In this document: positions 32,561 to 43,453 of the stretch, one piece after another | Numbering within the stretch: position 1 is the stretch's first letter | Layout of the letters: every line of letters starts with the position of its first letter | Origin: Isoetes taiwanensis | Taxonomy: Eukaryota; Streptophyta; Lycopodiopsida; Isoetales; Isoetaceae | Assembly (NCBI GenBank): GCA_021234155.1 | Contig: JAJEKV010000026.1 | Location: forward strand, 1,240,001 to 1,304,000 | Length of the DNA: 64,000 bases | Direction of reading: 5' to 3' | Made by a program: the position numbers and the translations under genes | The notes under the pieces: model-generated | Database searches by the model: none | What the model saw: only the letters and a program-made list of their open reading frames with translations | What the model was told of the DNA's origin: nothing

Positions 32561-32965
32561 AAACTCCCTCTCAATTTAATCCTCTTCAAATATTCGTGAG
32601 TCATTTTCCCGTGGGAATCGTTTGATGCGACTAAATGGGGCATGGCCAGTGCTATGACTTAGTCTACCCATATGGCTCTGATACTACTGTGATGCTACCT
32701 GAACATATATGATGCTCCCATCGTATAGATACAAAAGATCCCATTTGCCAGCGACACTATCATCAGGAAAGGCCCTCTGTCTGGCACAAACCACCTGTGA
32801 TAGTCAAGTATCCGGGTGAAGTATGCGCAGCTGTCATTGGCCCAATCCTCCTTTGAGCATTCTAAATTGTGGAAGCGTGTCTATATGTAGCACACAACAA
32901 CAATACATATAACAATATATTACCACGAAGGGTGGCCCATCCATCAACACTACTAAACATTGTCA
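32560..32965 (-). repeat. LTR-primer-site-leader remnant of a copia-like or TRIM element
   Basis: The segment is an inverted, diverged copy of 52885-53310. On the minus strand it has a degenerate initiator-Met primer site (plus strand GGCTCTGATACTAC near 32674), an LTR-like part above it and a leader with GACTAAGTCATAGCACTGGC below. No coding sequence or second LTR was found. Confidence 0.65.
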
Positions 32966-33501
32966 TAAACATACATAATACTATGGTCTACAGTGAGTAT
33001 ACGTGGAGCACATTATAACAGATTGGGGGGTAAAGGCACAGATGTTCAATATGACAGTAACTCCCGCCATGCTATATGCAGTAGAAGCATAGGGGTGCAG
33101 CACATTCGTCACCCGTTGGCAAAAGGCAATTAGGAAACTGCCATCCTGCCATAGTATAAACCGAACAGGCAGCAGAATCCTCAACGAAGCTGTTTTGGTC
33201 TACACAATCCGCCCATCCGTAAAACAGAAGACCTTAATAAACCATCCAAAATACCACAACGCAACAATGCAAAATCGCAAGGCTTCAGAGCTCCATCCTC
33301 AAATCTGGGTCACAATCAAATACTGCAGCTGTCTAGATTTGCAACTACATTTAGGTAAACAGGGGCTTCCTAAAACGCAGATTTAGCTACAACCTTGGCT
33401 TGGCTGGATCTAAAATAGCCTTGGCTCACAATCTATAGAACGGGTTAAATTCTGCATGATAATTACCGTTCAAAAAATTGCAATTCCAACACTTTGCATG
33501 A
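32966..33501. other. gene-poor interval
   Basis: Nothing recognised. It ends at the poly(T) tract that marks the LINE tail. Confidence 0.4.
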
Positions 33502-33779
33502 TTTTTTTTTTTTTTTTTTTTTTTTTGAAGGTAAGAGTATACTATTATTATTATAGGATGGTACAATATACAGTGAGTCCCCTTAATAGGACAGATAAGA
33601 GGTTACATCATAATTGCTTGACCATTGAGCCTTAGGTGTATGTACTACTGGAAACACTTTCTCTTCTTCCCCACATGTAGATACTATAGGGAAATATCAC
33701 CATCTTCTCCACAGAGGCAGGTACTATAGGATAGGCATAGCACGTTTCCACACACCATAAGCTAAAGGACCGAAGTTTC

Positions 33780-35549
33780 TTAGTTACCAAGAGTACGTTC
33801 CCCATTATCAAGTGGACCCTCATCTTGTGACCACTGACATTTGAAGTAGCTATAAAATCCCTGCAATTTGCCAACCCTGTCCAGATCTTTATTGTATGCC
33901 ACCCCCATCTTTCTATGGTGGGATAAGGCCATAAGAGCCACTTCCATGTTGAAGATGTTCTTTAACTTAGTCACTGAAGTTATCTGCCCCCCTAATGCCA
34001 CATCACATCGGTGTCTCCATATCACCCAAAGTGCCACATTTACCATGGAGGCAGTAATGATGCACGTATCTGCTCTGATAAGTAGTTCTGGCCAGGCAAG
34101 ATGAACCAAATCAATCCCTAGAATCGGGGAGACCCAACACCAGAATTCATGGATCATGGGACAAAAAAAAAGATGCCTGAGAGATTCACGTGAGTGGCAT
34201 CCCAGAGGGCACATATCATCAGTCACAATCCCTTTACGAAGTAACACTTCTTTAGTACTGAGACCCCCTTGAAGCGCAGTCCACCTAAAGAATTGAAGCT
34301 TCTTAGAGCAGATAGATTTCCAAAAGTTAGCTAGAAGAGACTTCGCAACTATTGCTGTTACCCCCAGCCTCATTTCTGCTATTAATGGAGTTCCAACACC
34401 ACACAAGGCACGATAAATACTGGCCACACTGTACTTTTCTTTCCCTGCACACCACCATGCCTCTTCAGGACCCGGCACACCTGCACAGTTTTTGACATTT
34501 CTCAGGATCTCTTGCAGCACCTTTCTATCTCCTTCCCCTACCCTTCGAATTGTAGCCTTGAATTTAGTCCAAGAGGTCCACCTGCCATTCACCCATAAAT
34601 GCTGTAGATATTGCACACCCTGTTCTCTCCACTTCGTAAATATACGGGGATGGACCAGGGCCAAGGGGAGACCATCCTTATTCCACACATGTGTATTCCA
34701 GAAGATACTGAAATGCCCAGCCTTGTTAGGAACATTGGCTGGGGAACATACAGATATTACCTCCTTCCAAGCCTGAAGTATTCTTCTCATTATAGGGGAA
34801 GTACCTGGAGCCACTTTAAAATCATAAAAGAAGGCCCCCAGCTCGTCTCTAGGCAGAGATGGCTTACCTTTGATCTTACATTGGTTGAGCCAGTATTTAA
34901 CAAATACCATGGCTGGGGACGAGTCATCTTGAAGGACACGCCAAACAAATTTGGCTGCAAGTGCTTGTGCCTGTATAAAGGGGTCTTTACATCCTAGTCC
35001 CCCCTCCCTCTTGTCTCTACACAGCTCTGACCATGCTACTTTGGCGATACCGCTCCAAATGAACTTCCTCATAATGACCTGTATCTGATTATATACACTT
35101 TTTTGAGCCACGATCACTGATGAGAAATATATATGAGAAGATGCAAAGACAGCATTAGCAACAGTGACTCTGCCTGCAATTGCTAACCCTTTAGCAGACC
35201 ACAACCCCATTTTTTTCCTAAGCCTGTCCAATATTGGGGACCATAAGCCTTTCATGCTATCCGAGAGAGATAGTGGTAGACCTAGAAGCTTAACTGCCTC
35301 ATTTGTTAACACCACCGGGAACCCAAGTTCTTTAGCACGAGGATCAATATCCCCATCCAAGGCCCATAGAGTAGAACATTTGTTTGCATTGAGCTCAATA
35401 CCAGAAATATCCTTAAAGGCAACTAGAATATCACGAAAGGATTGGAAACTACTATCATCAAACCTGAGGAACATGAAGGTATCGCCGTCTGCATTGCATA
35501 ATCGTAAGCTTCCCACCTTGTCCCGGAAGAGATAGTCCAGACATGGCAC
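33780..35549 (-). pseudogene. LINE ORF2, C-terminal half (RT thumb to zf-RVT)
   Basis: The 589-codon frame picks up exactly at the RT active site, reading NADGDTFMFLRFDD where the family has a YADD motif. It continues through the thumb (VKLLGLPLSLSDSMKGLWSP), FIWSGIAKVAWSELCRDKRE, and HPRIFTKWREQGVQYL. It ends in the plant LINE zf-RVT cysteine/histidine domain (CPLGCHSRESLRHLFFCPMI). Both the register change and the replacement of Tyr and the second Asp would abolish RT. The same regions are found in the 7-kb LINE fragment. Confidence 0.88.
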
Positions 35550-37662
35550 CTTCCTCCACTTTGAGGTTTACCATTTTTGTAAGAAGGCTAGCCATAATCA
35601 CAAAGAGGTAGGGAGCTAATGGACATCCCTGGCGTATTCCCTTCCTGAGGTGAAATAGGCCTGAAGGCTCGCCATTAACAAGTACCGAGGCGGAGGCAAG
35701 CTTGTTCATGCCCATAGAGAGATTGATGAACTCACTCTGGAATCCCATATATTTCATAGTCTCTTGCAAACCTTCCCATCTAAGGGAGTCATAGGCCTTC
35801 CGAAAATCCATCTTTACAAGAACACAGTTCTGCTTCGAGTATCTACACCAGTGTAACCCTTCCCTAGCTGCAATATAATTATCAAGAATGTACCTGCCAG
35901 GAAGGAATGCCGATTGTTCTCTACCAGTTACCCTGCTTAGAATAGGCTTAACGCGGTTGGCAATGCCTTTCATAATGACCTTGTACATAACATTGGTCAG
36001 AGCAATAGGTCTCCATTCACCAAGCGATACTGGCCTTGGTACTTTAGGTATAAGGGTGATGAACCCAGCAGCTAGAGTGGGATGCAGAGTAGAAGAAGAC
36101 CATGCACCTCTTACTGCCTTCACCAAGTCGGGCCTCAAGACGTCCCAGAATTCCACAAAGAATTCAGGAGGGAAACCGTCTGGACCAGGAGATTTACCTG
36201 AGGCCAAAGAACACAGAGTTTTGTAAATTTCCTCATCATCAAAATACCGAATCAAGCTTTGATTCTCATCATGTGTGACTTTGTCCGACCAATCCATCTT
36301 GGTCATCCATTGCGAGATCTGAGCTTGAAATGACAATGGTCTAGGGTCTTCCATAAATTGTTTCTGGAAGCTTTCTCTTATGAATGTCTTGATCTCTTCT
36401 TGGTCCTCTAATGTAGAATCACCATTGTCTCTTATAGTTGAGATACTATTTTCTGCCAGTCTTGCCCCTGCCATTCTGAAGAAACATTTAGAGTTCTCGG
36501 AGTCAAGCTCAGTATACCACTTTGTTTTAGAGCGTACCGCGGCCCCCCTTGCTTCTTCCTCCTCAATAGCTTTGGCTTTTCCTTCAAGTTCCACTTCCCT
36601 GCACTGCTTTTCCAGGTCATGTGGATGATCTAAGAGTTCTTGCTTAATCTCCCTTAGCAGATTATACACAATATCTTTTTCCTTTCTGAATTCCAAAGAT
36701 CTCATTCTGCCCCATTCTTTTATCCATCTCTTCATCAGGTTACTTTTTTGTATCCAAGCTTTCATACTAGGGAGACCATCAAGATTTGGTAACGAGGCCA
36801 GGAATACCCTAAATGGTCTGCAAAAGGCCTCCTTTCCTAACCATGACGTGTTGAATTTGAATGGAACATTACCTTGCTTCCTGATAGAGGGGACATTTTC
36901 TAGGACGAGCTTCTGTGGTACGTGATCTGAGTGCGAGAATGCAAGCTCTCCTTCAACATAGCATTTATCCATGAAACAAGCTGATTTATTGGCCATATAG
37001 AATCTGTCAAGTAAGCAATATACCCTGTCCTGCCCGTTTTGCTTATTTGACCATGAGAAAGAAGCGTTAGAGGGAGGTACTAGTGAAAGTCCAACATTGT
37101 TTAAGAGGGAGTTCCAAGCAATTTCTTCCTCCTCCTGTAGATTCCTGTGCAATCCTATTTTTTGGTCCCAAACATCCGTCATATTCAGATCCCCACCAAG
37201 AATCCAGTTCTCTATCCCCCTGCCATGCTGAATAATCCAATCTTCTATCTCCTTCCACATCACTGCTCTTTCCGCGGGAACATTAGATGCATATATGTTG
37301 AGGAGTCCCCACTGACATTCCGTTGTTTCAAATGTTATGGCTTGCCATCTGCCATCTCTCCCAGCAAACTGATGCCTCTGTAGTTGTCCTTTCCATAGAA
37401 TACATGTACCTCCTTTAGTGCCTCGGGCAGCACAACTGAAAGACGAGTAGTCACATCCCACCCAACTCCCAATGGATCTGGCCTCAAAATCTGGGAGTCT
37501 GTGCTCCTGAAGTAAGATGATATCAGCTTTCATAGATCTGAGTGCTGCTAGGACCCGACCCCTTTTGAGAACTCCCTTAATGCCTCGCAAATTCCAAGAG
37601 ACAATAATCATTGCATAATAGTTGGCACAACTTATGTCTCCCAAATAGGTGGCCTTTGGCAT
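35530..37662 (-). pseudogene. LINE ORF2, N-terminal half (endonuclease and RT start)
   Basis: An APE-type endonuclease occupies about residues 18-240, with its active-site segments present: IIVSWNLRGIKG (Asn), ILLQEHRLP (Glu), ILGGDLNMTDVWD (Asp/Asn) and FSHSDHVP (Ser-Asp-His). Met18 (37611) is the likelier start. RT begins near residue 480 (LASGKSPGPDGFPPEF, LIPKVPRPVSLGEWRPIAL, VKMDFRKAYDSL, IRQGCPLAPYLF). The frame leaves the RT at KLTIMQ near 35500 through a one-base shift and ends soon after. The endonuclease looks intact, but without RT the protein could only nick DNA. Confidence 0.88.
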
Positions 37663-37664
37663 CT

Positions 37665-38390
37665 AGTGGCTTCCCCATATACAGATGCACTTTGCCTTTT
37701 TGCTCACGAAAGGTTATCATATAGGCTATCATATGGATGCCTCCATGTATCCTTTTTATGTAAATGTATGTGGTTGTACCACCACAATATATCCTTTCCG
37801 TGGTCCATGTGGCCCATGGTCCATGGAGCACATTTCCATCCAATGTCCCCATTGCCATGTCTTCACCCATTGAACGGCATATCTCCAAAACCATGGGGGA
37901 AAAGAGACCCCAAACCATGTGTGTACCACCCCACCATTGGGTTTAGTCGAGTGACCCAATTCTTTTCATTGTGTGAGACATATTTATCTTCCAATACAAA
38001 GATATAGTGGTGAATCACTTTTGTGTTTTGACGTTGAATGAACATGAAGTTTAGTGTATCTCGAAACTTGAAACAAAGGAGTTTATATTCCAGATAAAAA
38101 GCTATAAAAAGCTAACAATCCCCTATGGATTGCTTACAAAAAAGTTTGCTAACTTAGGCAAACTCATATCTGCTACGGGCTTGACCTCAAAGAAGCCAAA
38201 ACAACCAAGCCCATTCTGAAAAAAACCACATCTTAAGCCATGCCTTTCTTTTTTCCAACTCATTTCCTTTGCTAAACACTTCACTCTTTGAAAGAGAAAC
38301 CACATCTTGAAACCAATTGAATTTCTCTTAACAAAACTAACCCGGTAAGAGCCTTGTGCTTCATAATACTGCTCCACGTTGAAGCTCCTG
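37665..38390. other. long spacer between LINE ORF1 and ORF2, possibly an insertion
   Basis: No LINE coding signal. It contains recurring CCATGG- and TGGTCCATG-type phrases (37790-37840) and short frames without domains. Plant L1 spacers are usually tens of bases, so a secondary insertion or a lost ORF segment is plausible. I could not define termini. Confidence 0.4.
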
Positions 38391-40363
38391 CTATGCCATT
38401 TTGGAGGTTTCTCCAATTGAGTGTTCCAGAAGAACCTTGGCGACACTTGATTCAAATTCATGCTTGCTGATTTTCTTCCCTCCAGACCCTTTTTTTCCTT
38501 TTTTTGCTTCGCTAATAGCAAGAGCCTTTACTGTCTTCCGAGCAGTAGCATCATTTTTTTTGTTGCCTTGGATCAAGGAATCAACATCCTGTTCTTGTTT
38601 ATCCGTTATCAGATCTTCCATTAGATCCTGTAGGAAGCGCACCTGCTGCAGTTGCTGCCCTTTGGGTGACAATGGGGCTGCGTGTGTATCCACGATGGGA
38701 TCATGAGCAACCACGCCTTTCTTGAAAGAAGCCTTGCCCGTCTTCGGATCTTGCAGCAGCTCTAGCTTGTCACTGGCAACTGGGGTGGGCTGATCCGTCT
38801 CACGAGCAATAGAAGGAGGAAGAGCATCACTAGAAGGGGCCACATGAGCTAGGAGAGCAGGCGAGATAAAGTGAGAAGGCATAAGCTCATCAGAGAAAGC
38901 AGGTTGAGGGCTTTCAGATTTAGCAGAGGCCGCTTGGACATAGGTATCAGGGGCTGCAAGAGATATATCAGGGGCAACGGCAGTAGGGATTGGGCCCTTA
39001 ATAGGAGCAATCCAGTCCTTGAAGCTCCCACTGGGAACCTCATCCGAAATAACCTTCCTTGGATTCGTCTGCTGCAGATCCAGAGGATTAGATTGGACTA
39101 AGCCCACAGGGAGCCCATCAACAACGCACACTTTCTCATTGGAGATGGAAGAGGAGATAGTCCCTGTTGCCTTCTCGTTGGAGCAGGCAAGATTGGAGAT
39201 GGCGGGGGAGCTAGTGCTGCCAGAGGGCAGGGAGTTCCCATATTCATCTTGAGCAGAGAGATTGGAAATGGCAAGGGAGGTAGTCCCTGTTGCTTTCTTG
39301 TTGGGATAGGCAAGAGTGCCGGCCAGAGTGCTGCCAGAGGACAGTGAGTTCCCATATTCAGCTTGAGCAGAGCTGGGGGGATCCAAGTCGTTTGATGGGT
39401 CCATGCCCTTAGGGAGCTTGTCGTCCCCACCATAAGCACTAATATATTCAGTATTGAGACCAGATAGGGAGCTTGTCCCTATTACCATCTCGTTGTTGCA
39501 GCCATGGGACAGAGAGGTCCCTTTTACAGAGTCAAGAAAGCTGGGAGGAGAGGACAACGGATGCTTACAACAGCCAGAAGAAGACAAAAAGTCCCCATTA
39601 GAAAGGGAGTCCTTGTTACAGGCAGACCCAAACTCTTGTGTGGCGACTGTGGAGGGGGGAATGTCAACCGGAATAACCTCCTGGGAAGACTCCCCTATGT
39701 AACTGCCATAACGAACTGCAGCTGCCAGAGGGGTGGCTTTGGATCTTGCAGTCTTGCGAGATTTAGAGACCACAGTGAAGCCATCATCTGTAGTATCCAT
39801 CATGGGCAGCTTCCCTTTCTGAGAAACCATCCTTTGAGAGATGGAAGCGTCAGCACTGCATACATTGCCTGCATGAACTCTGTTGCCACAGATGGAGCAT
39901 GGCAGAGGAAGGCCCGTGACCACCAGCTTGAACTCAGTTTTTTTGTTGTAGAAGCCATTGAAGAACAGGGATTCAGGAATGGGCTTAAACAGGTTGACAG
40001 AAACACAAATTTTGGGTGCATCCTCTCTGCTGCCACCCATGCACACAAATTCCCCCAAAGCAGAAGCAATGGCTTGAAAAGCCTTTTCTGTCCAATATTC
40101 AGAGCTGAGGTTGGCAAGGGAGATCCAGATAGGATAGAACAGAGCATCCGGGTCTTTTGGATTAAAGTCAGGCCTCCATTTCTGGAGCAGGAGCTGCCCA
40201 TAGAGACAAGTGATAACTCCTTTTTTAAAGAGGAGAGCAGCATCCCTTTCACATGAAAAGCGTGATAAGAAAATACTGGCAGCCAAAGGTTGCACCCTGG
40301 GGAGACATCTGCCTCGGCAAACACGCTCCAAAGCCTTGTTAATGCATGATCACTTCCATACAT
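38391..40363 (-). pseudogene. LINE ORF1 (DUF4283-type nucleic-acid binding protein)
   Basis: The 646-codon frame begins in the DUF4283 fold (FLSRFSCERDAALLFKKG, LLLQKWRPDFNP) and continues with YPIWISLANLSSEYWTEKAF and IASALGEFV, the pattern of plant LINE ORF1. A short CCHC-like stretch follows (CSICGNRVHAGNVC). The middle 350 residues are a Ser/Pro/Gly/Asn-rich disordered linker with near-repeats (AQAEYGNSLSSGSTLAG and AQDEYGNSLPSGSTSSP). The Lys-rich end reads EAKKGKKGSGGKK. The true start may lie slightly upstream in another frame (MYGSDHALTRLWSVF at 40363), so an N-terminal frameshift is likely. ORF1 would coat the LINE RNA. Confidence 0.75.
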
Positions 40364-40450
40364 TTGATTTTTTTCTTCTGCTGGCTACGGCTATGGCGGC
40401 AGCACTGGGAGACCATGGCATCCTCTGTGTTTGTTTTGGATTCGTTTGAT

Positions 40451-41980
40451 GAAGAAAACTTGAGTTAGGTCAAACGATTTTGTGGGAGATGTAGTCGTTT
40501 GATGCAGAAAACCTCAGTTAGGCTAAAGGATCCTGTGTGAGATGGAGAGCGATCCATGATTGGTATGCAGCTACAAACCTCTGTATTCGTTTTAAACCTC
40601 AGGCAAAAACTTGATCAGAAAGGCTTGTGCTTTTCCAAAATAGGACCTTTGTGACATAGGCATAAAAAAACACAAACACCACCTTAAAATAGAAAATATC
40701 AATTAAGCTCCTCTCACATGGCAAACAATATGCTTTTAGTGCAAAACAATACCAAAATCATAGTCTTAATCACTGCAAAAATACCCTCCTGCAATACGAA
40801 AGGAATTGGGCAAAGTATTGGCACGATTCGTGCGTCACTGTTCCGAGTATGGACCTTTATTTGAGAATAAGTTGTTGTTTTCAATTACATATATGTAAAC
40901 CACGGGTACCCTACGATTTTTGTTTTTTTTTCTGTATTATTATTTCTTAGTAATTTTTTGTTTACCTACCCTCCCTGGCTATGGCGTCGTCTTTTTCTTC
41001 AATGCTAGTCTCACACAGTTGCTCAGCTCGCCATAACCTTCAACAAGAGCTCCTGATCGCTGCCAGGAATGCAGACCCACGGAAGGAAAATCCCCGCCAA
41101 GAATGCCAGGGCCATCGCTGCAGACCCGTAGAAGGAAGATCTCCGCCAGAATGCACTCTGCTTTCGCATGACATGTGTTCGAAAATCATTGGGTACACAT
41201 GGCTCACGTTTTGCAATGGCAAATATTGTTCAAAGCAAACCGGTTGTAAGAACAATTGCAAGGTTCTTTAGGGAACCCTAAATTCCAAAATTTCTTGGGG
41301 GGGGAGGGGGCTAAATTGATTGTGAGCTGTATAGCCCTGGCATGCCCAGAACAAATTGCCCTTGTTGCGAATTCGCATGTGATCAAGCCAAAACCATTTG
41401 AATCGGGTCTTGGGATACAAATTATGAATCGAGAATCTCCCTTATTGCCTAAGGTTCCTTGAAAAATCGTGATTACCTTGCACTATTATGGGCAAACAAA
41501 TTTGGACAAAGGATTGAGGGGAAAAAACTATACGGGCCATCATGGAAAATGAAATGTTTGGGCATGCGCTGTTGGCATGAGTTGATGACATGGCGGTCAA
41601 GTGATGCAGGGGGTGCCATGTTAGCGATCCGCCTGTCTGGCGAATACGAAACTCAAGGGGTGCATATGAAACGAATTATGGCTGAAACGGTGTTTGATCC
41701 CATTTCACCTCTGCTGTGACCCAAATTGGACAAGGTACGGCTCAAATGAGGTAAGTGCATGATGCAATCGGTATGAGGTAAGCACCATGCACCGTTCTTC
41801 TTAACCTGTTGTTTTTCGCAGTATAAAAATGCTGCAGTTTCTCATCTCGTATCATCCGGATTTCTTTCTTCTGGTCGAAGTTCTTTGGGTGCATCTTTCT
41901 TCCTCCTTTGTTTCTATTTATCGCTTCTTCTCGAAGTTGTTGTTTCTATGTTTTAATCGCTTTTTTTTCCTGCATTCTTC
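40451..41980. other. gene-poor interval
   Basis: Two near-repeats of GTCGTTTGATGCAGAAAAC occur near 40445 and 40495, just beyond the LINE start. Around 41040-41160 two copies of a phrase containing GCAGACCC, GGAAG and CCGCCA follow each other. No supported gene. Confidence 0.35.
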
Positions 41981-41985
41981 CAGAC

Positions 41986-42166
41986 ATGGCAGCACAGAAT
42001 TGGGAACAGATCTTCACCAAAACTATCACCCGCACTGATATTCATCAACGACGGTTGGGAATTGGTGTGATGGCGGCACTGCTCAAATCCTTGAAGGCCA
42101 TATCTGTACTCTACTTTGCCTTGAGGAACATCTGCTTCTTAAACCTCATGTGGACAACTGTTTGAT
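41986..42166 (+). pseudogene. short B3-domain-like start, weak
   Basis: The frame MAAQNWEQIFTKTITRTD, then IHQRRLGI resembles the first strand and helix of plant B3 DNA-binding domains (KTLTxTDV ... RLxIP). The resemblance ends after about 25 residues, and the rest runs into a segment that is duplicated at 44159-44257. It may be a gene fragment or chance. Confidence 0.25.
42071..42166 (+). repeat. duplicated segment A (partner at 44159-44257)
   Basis: GCACTGCTCAAATCCTTGAA through GTGGACAACTGTTTGAT is shared with 44159-44257 in direct orientation, with small differences including a short expansion in the second copy. Confidence 0.85.
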
Positions 42167-42250
42167 AGAAGGAAAAGGGAACGCCCAAACAACGGGAAAA
42201 CGCCCACTACTGTCTGAGTGCCAGGTTGAGGCCGCTGGAAAAATCTTTTA

Positions 42251-43197
42251 TTACGCGAGAGTTAGCTTTCGTACAAAAACTTCTAAAATGTTCTGAAATG
42301 CTGCTCCATATTGATTCACCAATTCCTCATTCAACGAATTCTGATTCTGTGCCAGAGAGCCATAATCGTAATTGTAATGATAATTTTCTGCTCCATATCC
42401 ATATCCTTGCATCACATCTCCTGCAGAGGCTCCATATTGGCTATATGCATTCAGCCCCAATCGGTTCGCGTAATAATTTGCTGGATATGCATATAAGTTT
42501 TGATGGTATGATCCGGCGGCTGCAGCATAGGGATAGCCATAGCTCTGGTATGCTTGATTTGCGTCATTTGATTCAGGGTTTTGATTGTTCTGTTGGGTGA
42601 AACAGGAAGAATGTGGCTGATCTGGATGGTAGACAAATAGACCTATGCCATAGAACTGCTGGCCAGTTTGTGCATATTGGAGGGCAAGAGATGGCGGGGT
42701 ATAGATAGTGCTTATGTTGCATTCAGAAGGGATATGGAAAACCTTTGCAGAGCATCTAGCAACTGAAATGTGTGATCTGGCTATGGATTCCGGTAAGTGC
42801 AACATAAAAGATCCTTTCTCATCTGTGCTGTTTGATGCTGAAAATTCTAGTGCTCCCTTATCATCCAAGCATTCCACAACAATGTTCAAACCTGAAAATA
42901 AAAAAAAAATGCATTTCCAACATTCAGACACATAGAAGATTGGGATGGACACATAGAAGATTAGGTTTAGGACACGGGAATAGATTTGGAAAGCTTACCC
43001 GAAATAGAAGTAGACTTAGCAGTGACGGCCATCTCCTTGCACCGATCACAGATTGCATAACCCCACACCAGATTTGGCACTGGAATACGTGCAGAATTGG
43101 GCAGATCTCTAACAGCTGCAGCAATTCCGACAATGATCAGATTAAAGGCCGTGAAAATTGTTAGCACCATATCGATGCTGTTGCTGTTAGAAGCCAT
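42251..43197 (-). CDS. Ole e 1-type secreted protein with Tyr-rich tail (two exons)
   Basis: Exon 1 (43197-42999) encodes a signal peptide (DMVLTIFTAFNLIIVGIAAA) and the start of a pollen Ole e 1 / extensin-like domain (VWGYAICDRCKE). It splices at GG/GTAAGC to exon 2 (42891-42251) after TATTTTCAG, rebuilding ISG-LNIVVECLDDKG. Four further half-conserved positions follow (SFMLHLPES, ARCSAKVFHIPSEC). Family members are small secreted glycoproteins of pollen and cell walls. Unusual here is a 90-residue C-terminal tail rich in Tyr, Ala, Gly, Asn and Gln (SYGYPYAAAAGSY, YAYPANYYANR, YGYGAENYHYNYDYG), which could be crosslinked through tyrosines. An upstream in-frame ATG (43206) is possible. Probably a genuine gene. 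Confidence 0.75.
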
Positions 43198-43326
43198 GCC
43201 TAGCATTGCCTCTAGGACGCCTTGCCTAAATACTGGGACCTTTCAAATTTGCATGGTTTATCCAGGTGGCCAAATTTTCTAAGACTGCTGAGATTAGAAA
43301 GTTCCTGTGCAACATGAATTTTTTTT

Positions 43327-43453
43327 ATCCAATCCAAACGGTGCCTTGCTCCTGGCAAATGACCTGGGAAATTTTCCGTGGTTTTCTTAGATGCAGCGTC
43401 GTCATTTTTTTATGGTTATCTAAGCTTACTGGCGCTTGATTTTGGCATTAGGA
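43327..43453 (+). repeat. duplicated segment B (partner at 44269-44396)
   Basis: TCCAATCCAAACGGTGCCTT through GCATTAGGATTC occurs again at 44269-44396 in direct orientation with a few differences. Confidence 0.88.

Larger units (their letters stand above)
33502..40450 (-). mobile_element. near full-length L1-type LINE
   Basis: On the minus strand it consists of ORF1, ORF2 (endonuclease, RT, zf-RVT tail), a 250-bp 3' region and a 25-nt poly(A) tail, seen as T25 at 33502-33526. The last bases before the tail read CTCTTACCTTC. The 5' boundary is uncertain; I place it near 40450, just above ORF1. I could not find a matching target duplication. ORF2 is split by a frameshift at its active site. 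About 730 bp separate ORF1 and ORF2, unusually long for this group. Confidence 0.9.

Noticed and set aside
38123-38521. Separate gene downstream of LINE ORF1
   Set aside because: It overlaps the ORF1 end in another frame and shows only Lys/Phe-rich composition.
39454-40256. Plus-strand frames over LINE ORF1
   Set aside because: They are antisense shadows of the 646-codon ORF1 frame, which has the DUF4283 signature.
42251-42600. Plus-strand coding frame over the Ole e 1-type gene
   Set aside because: It is antisense to the Tyr-rich tail. The minus-strand exon has splice sites, a signal peptide and a known domain.
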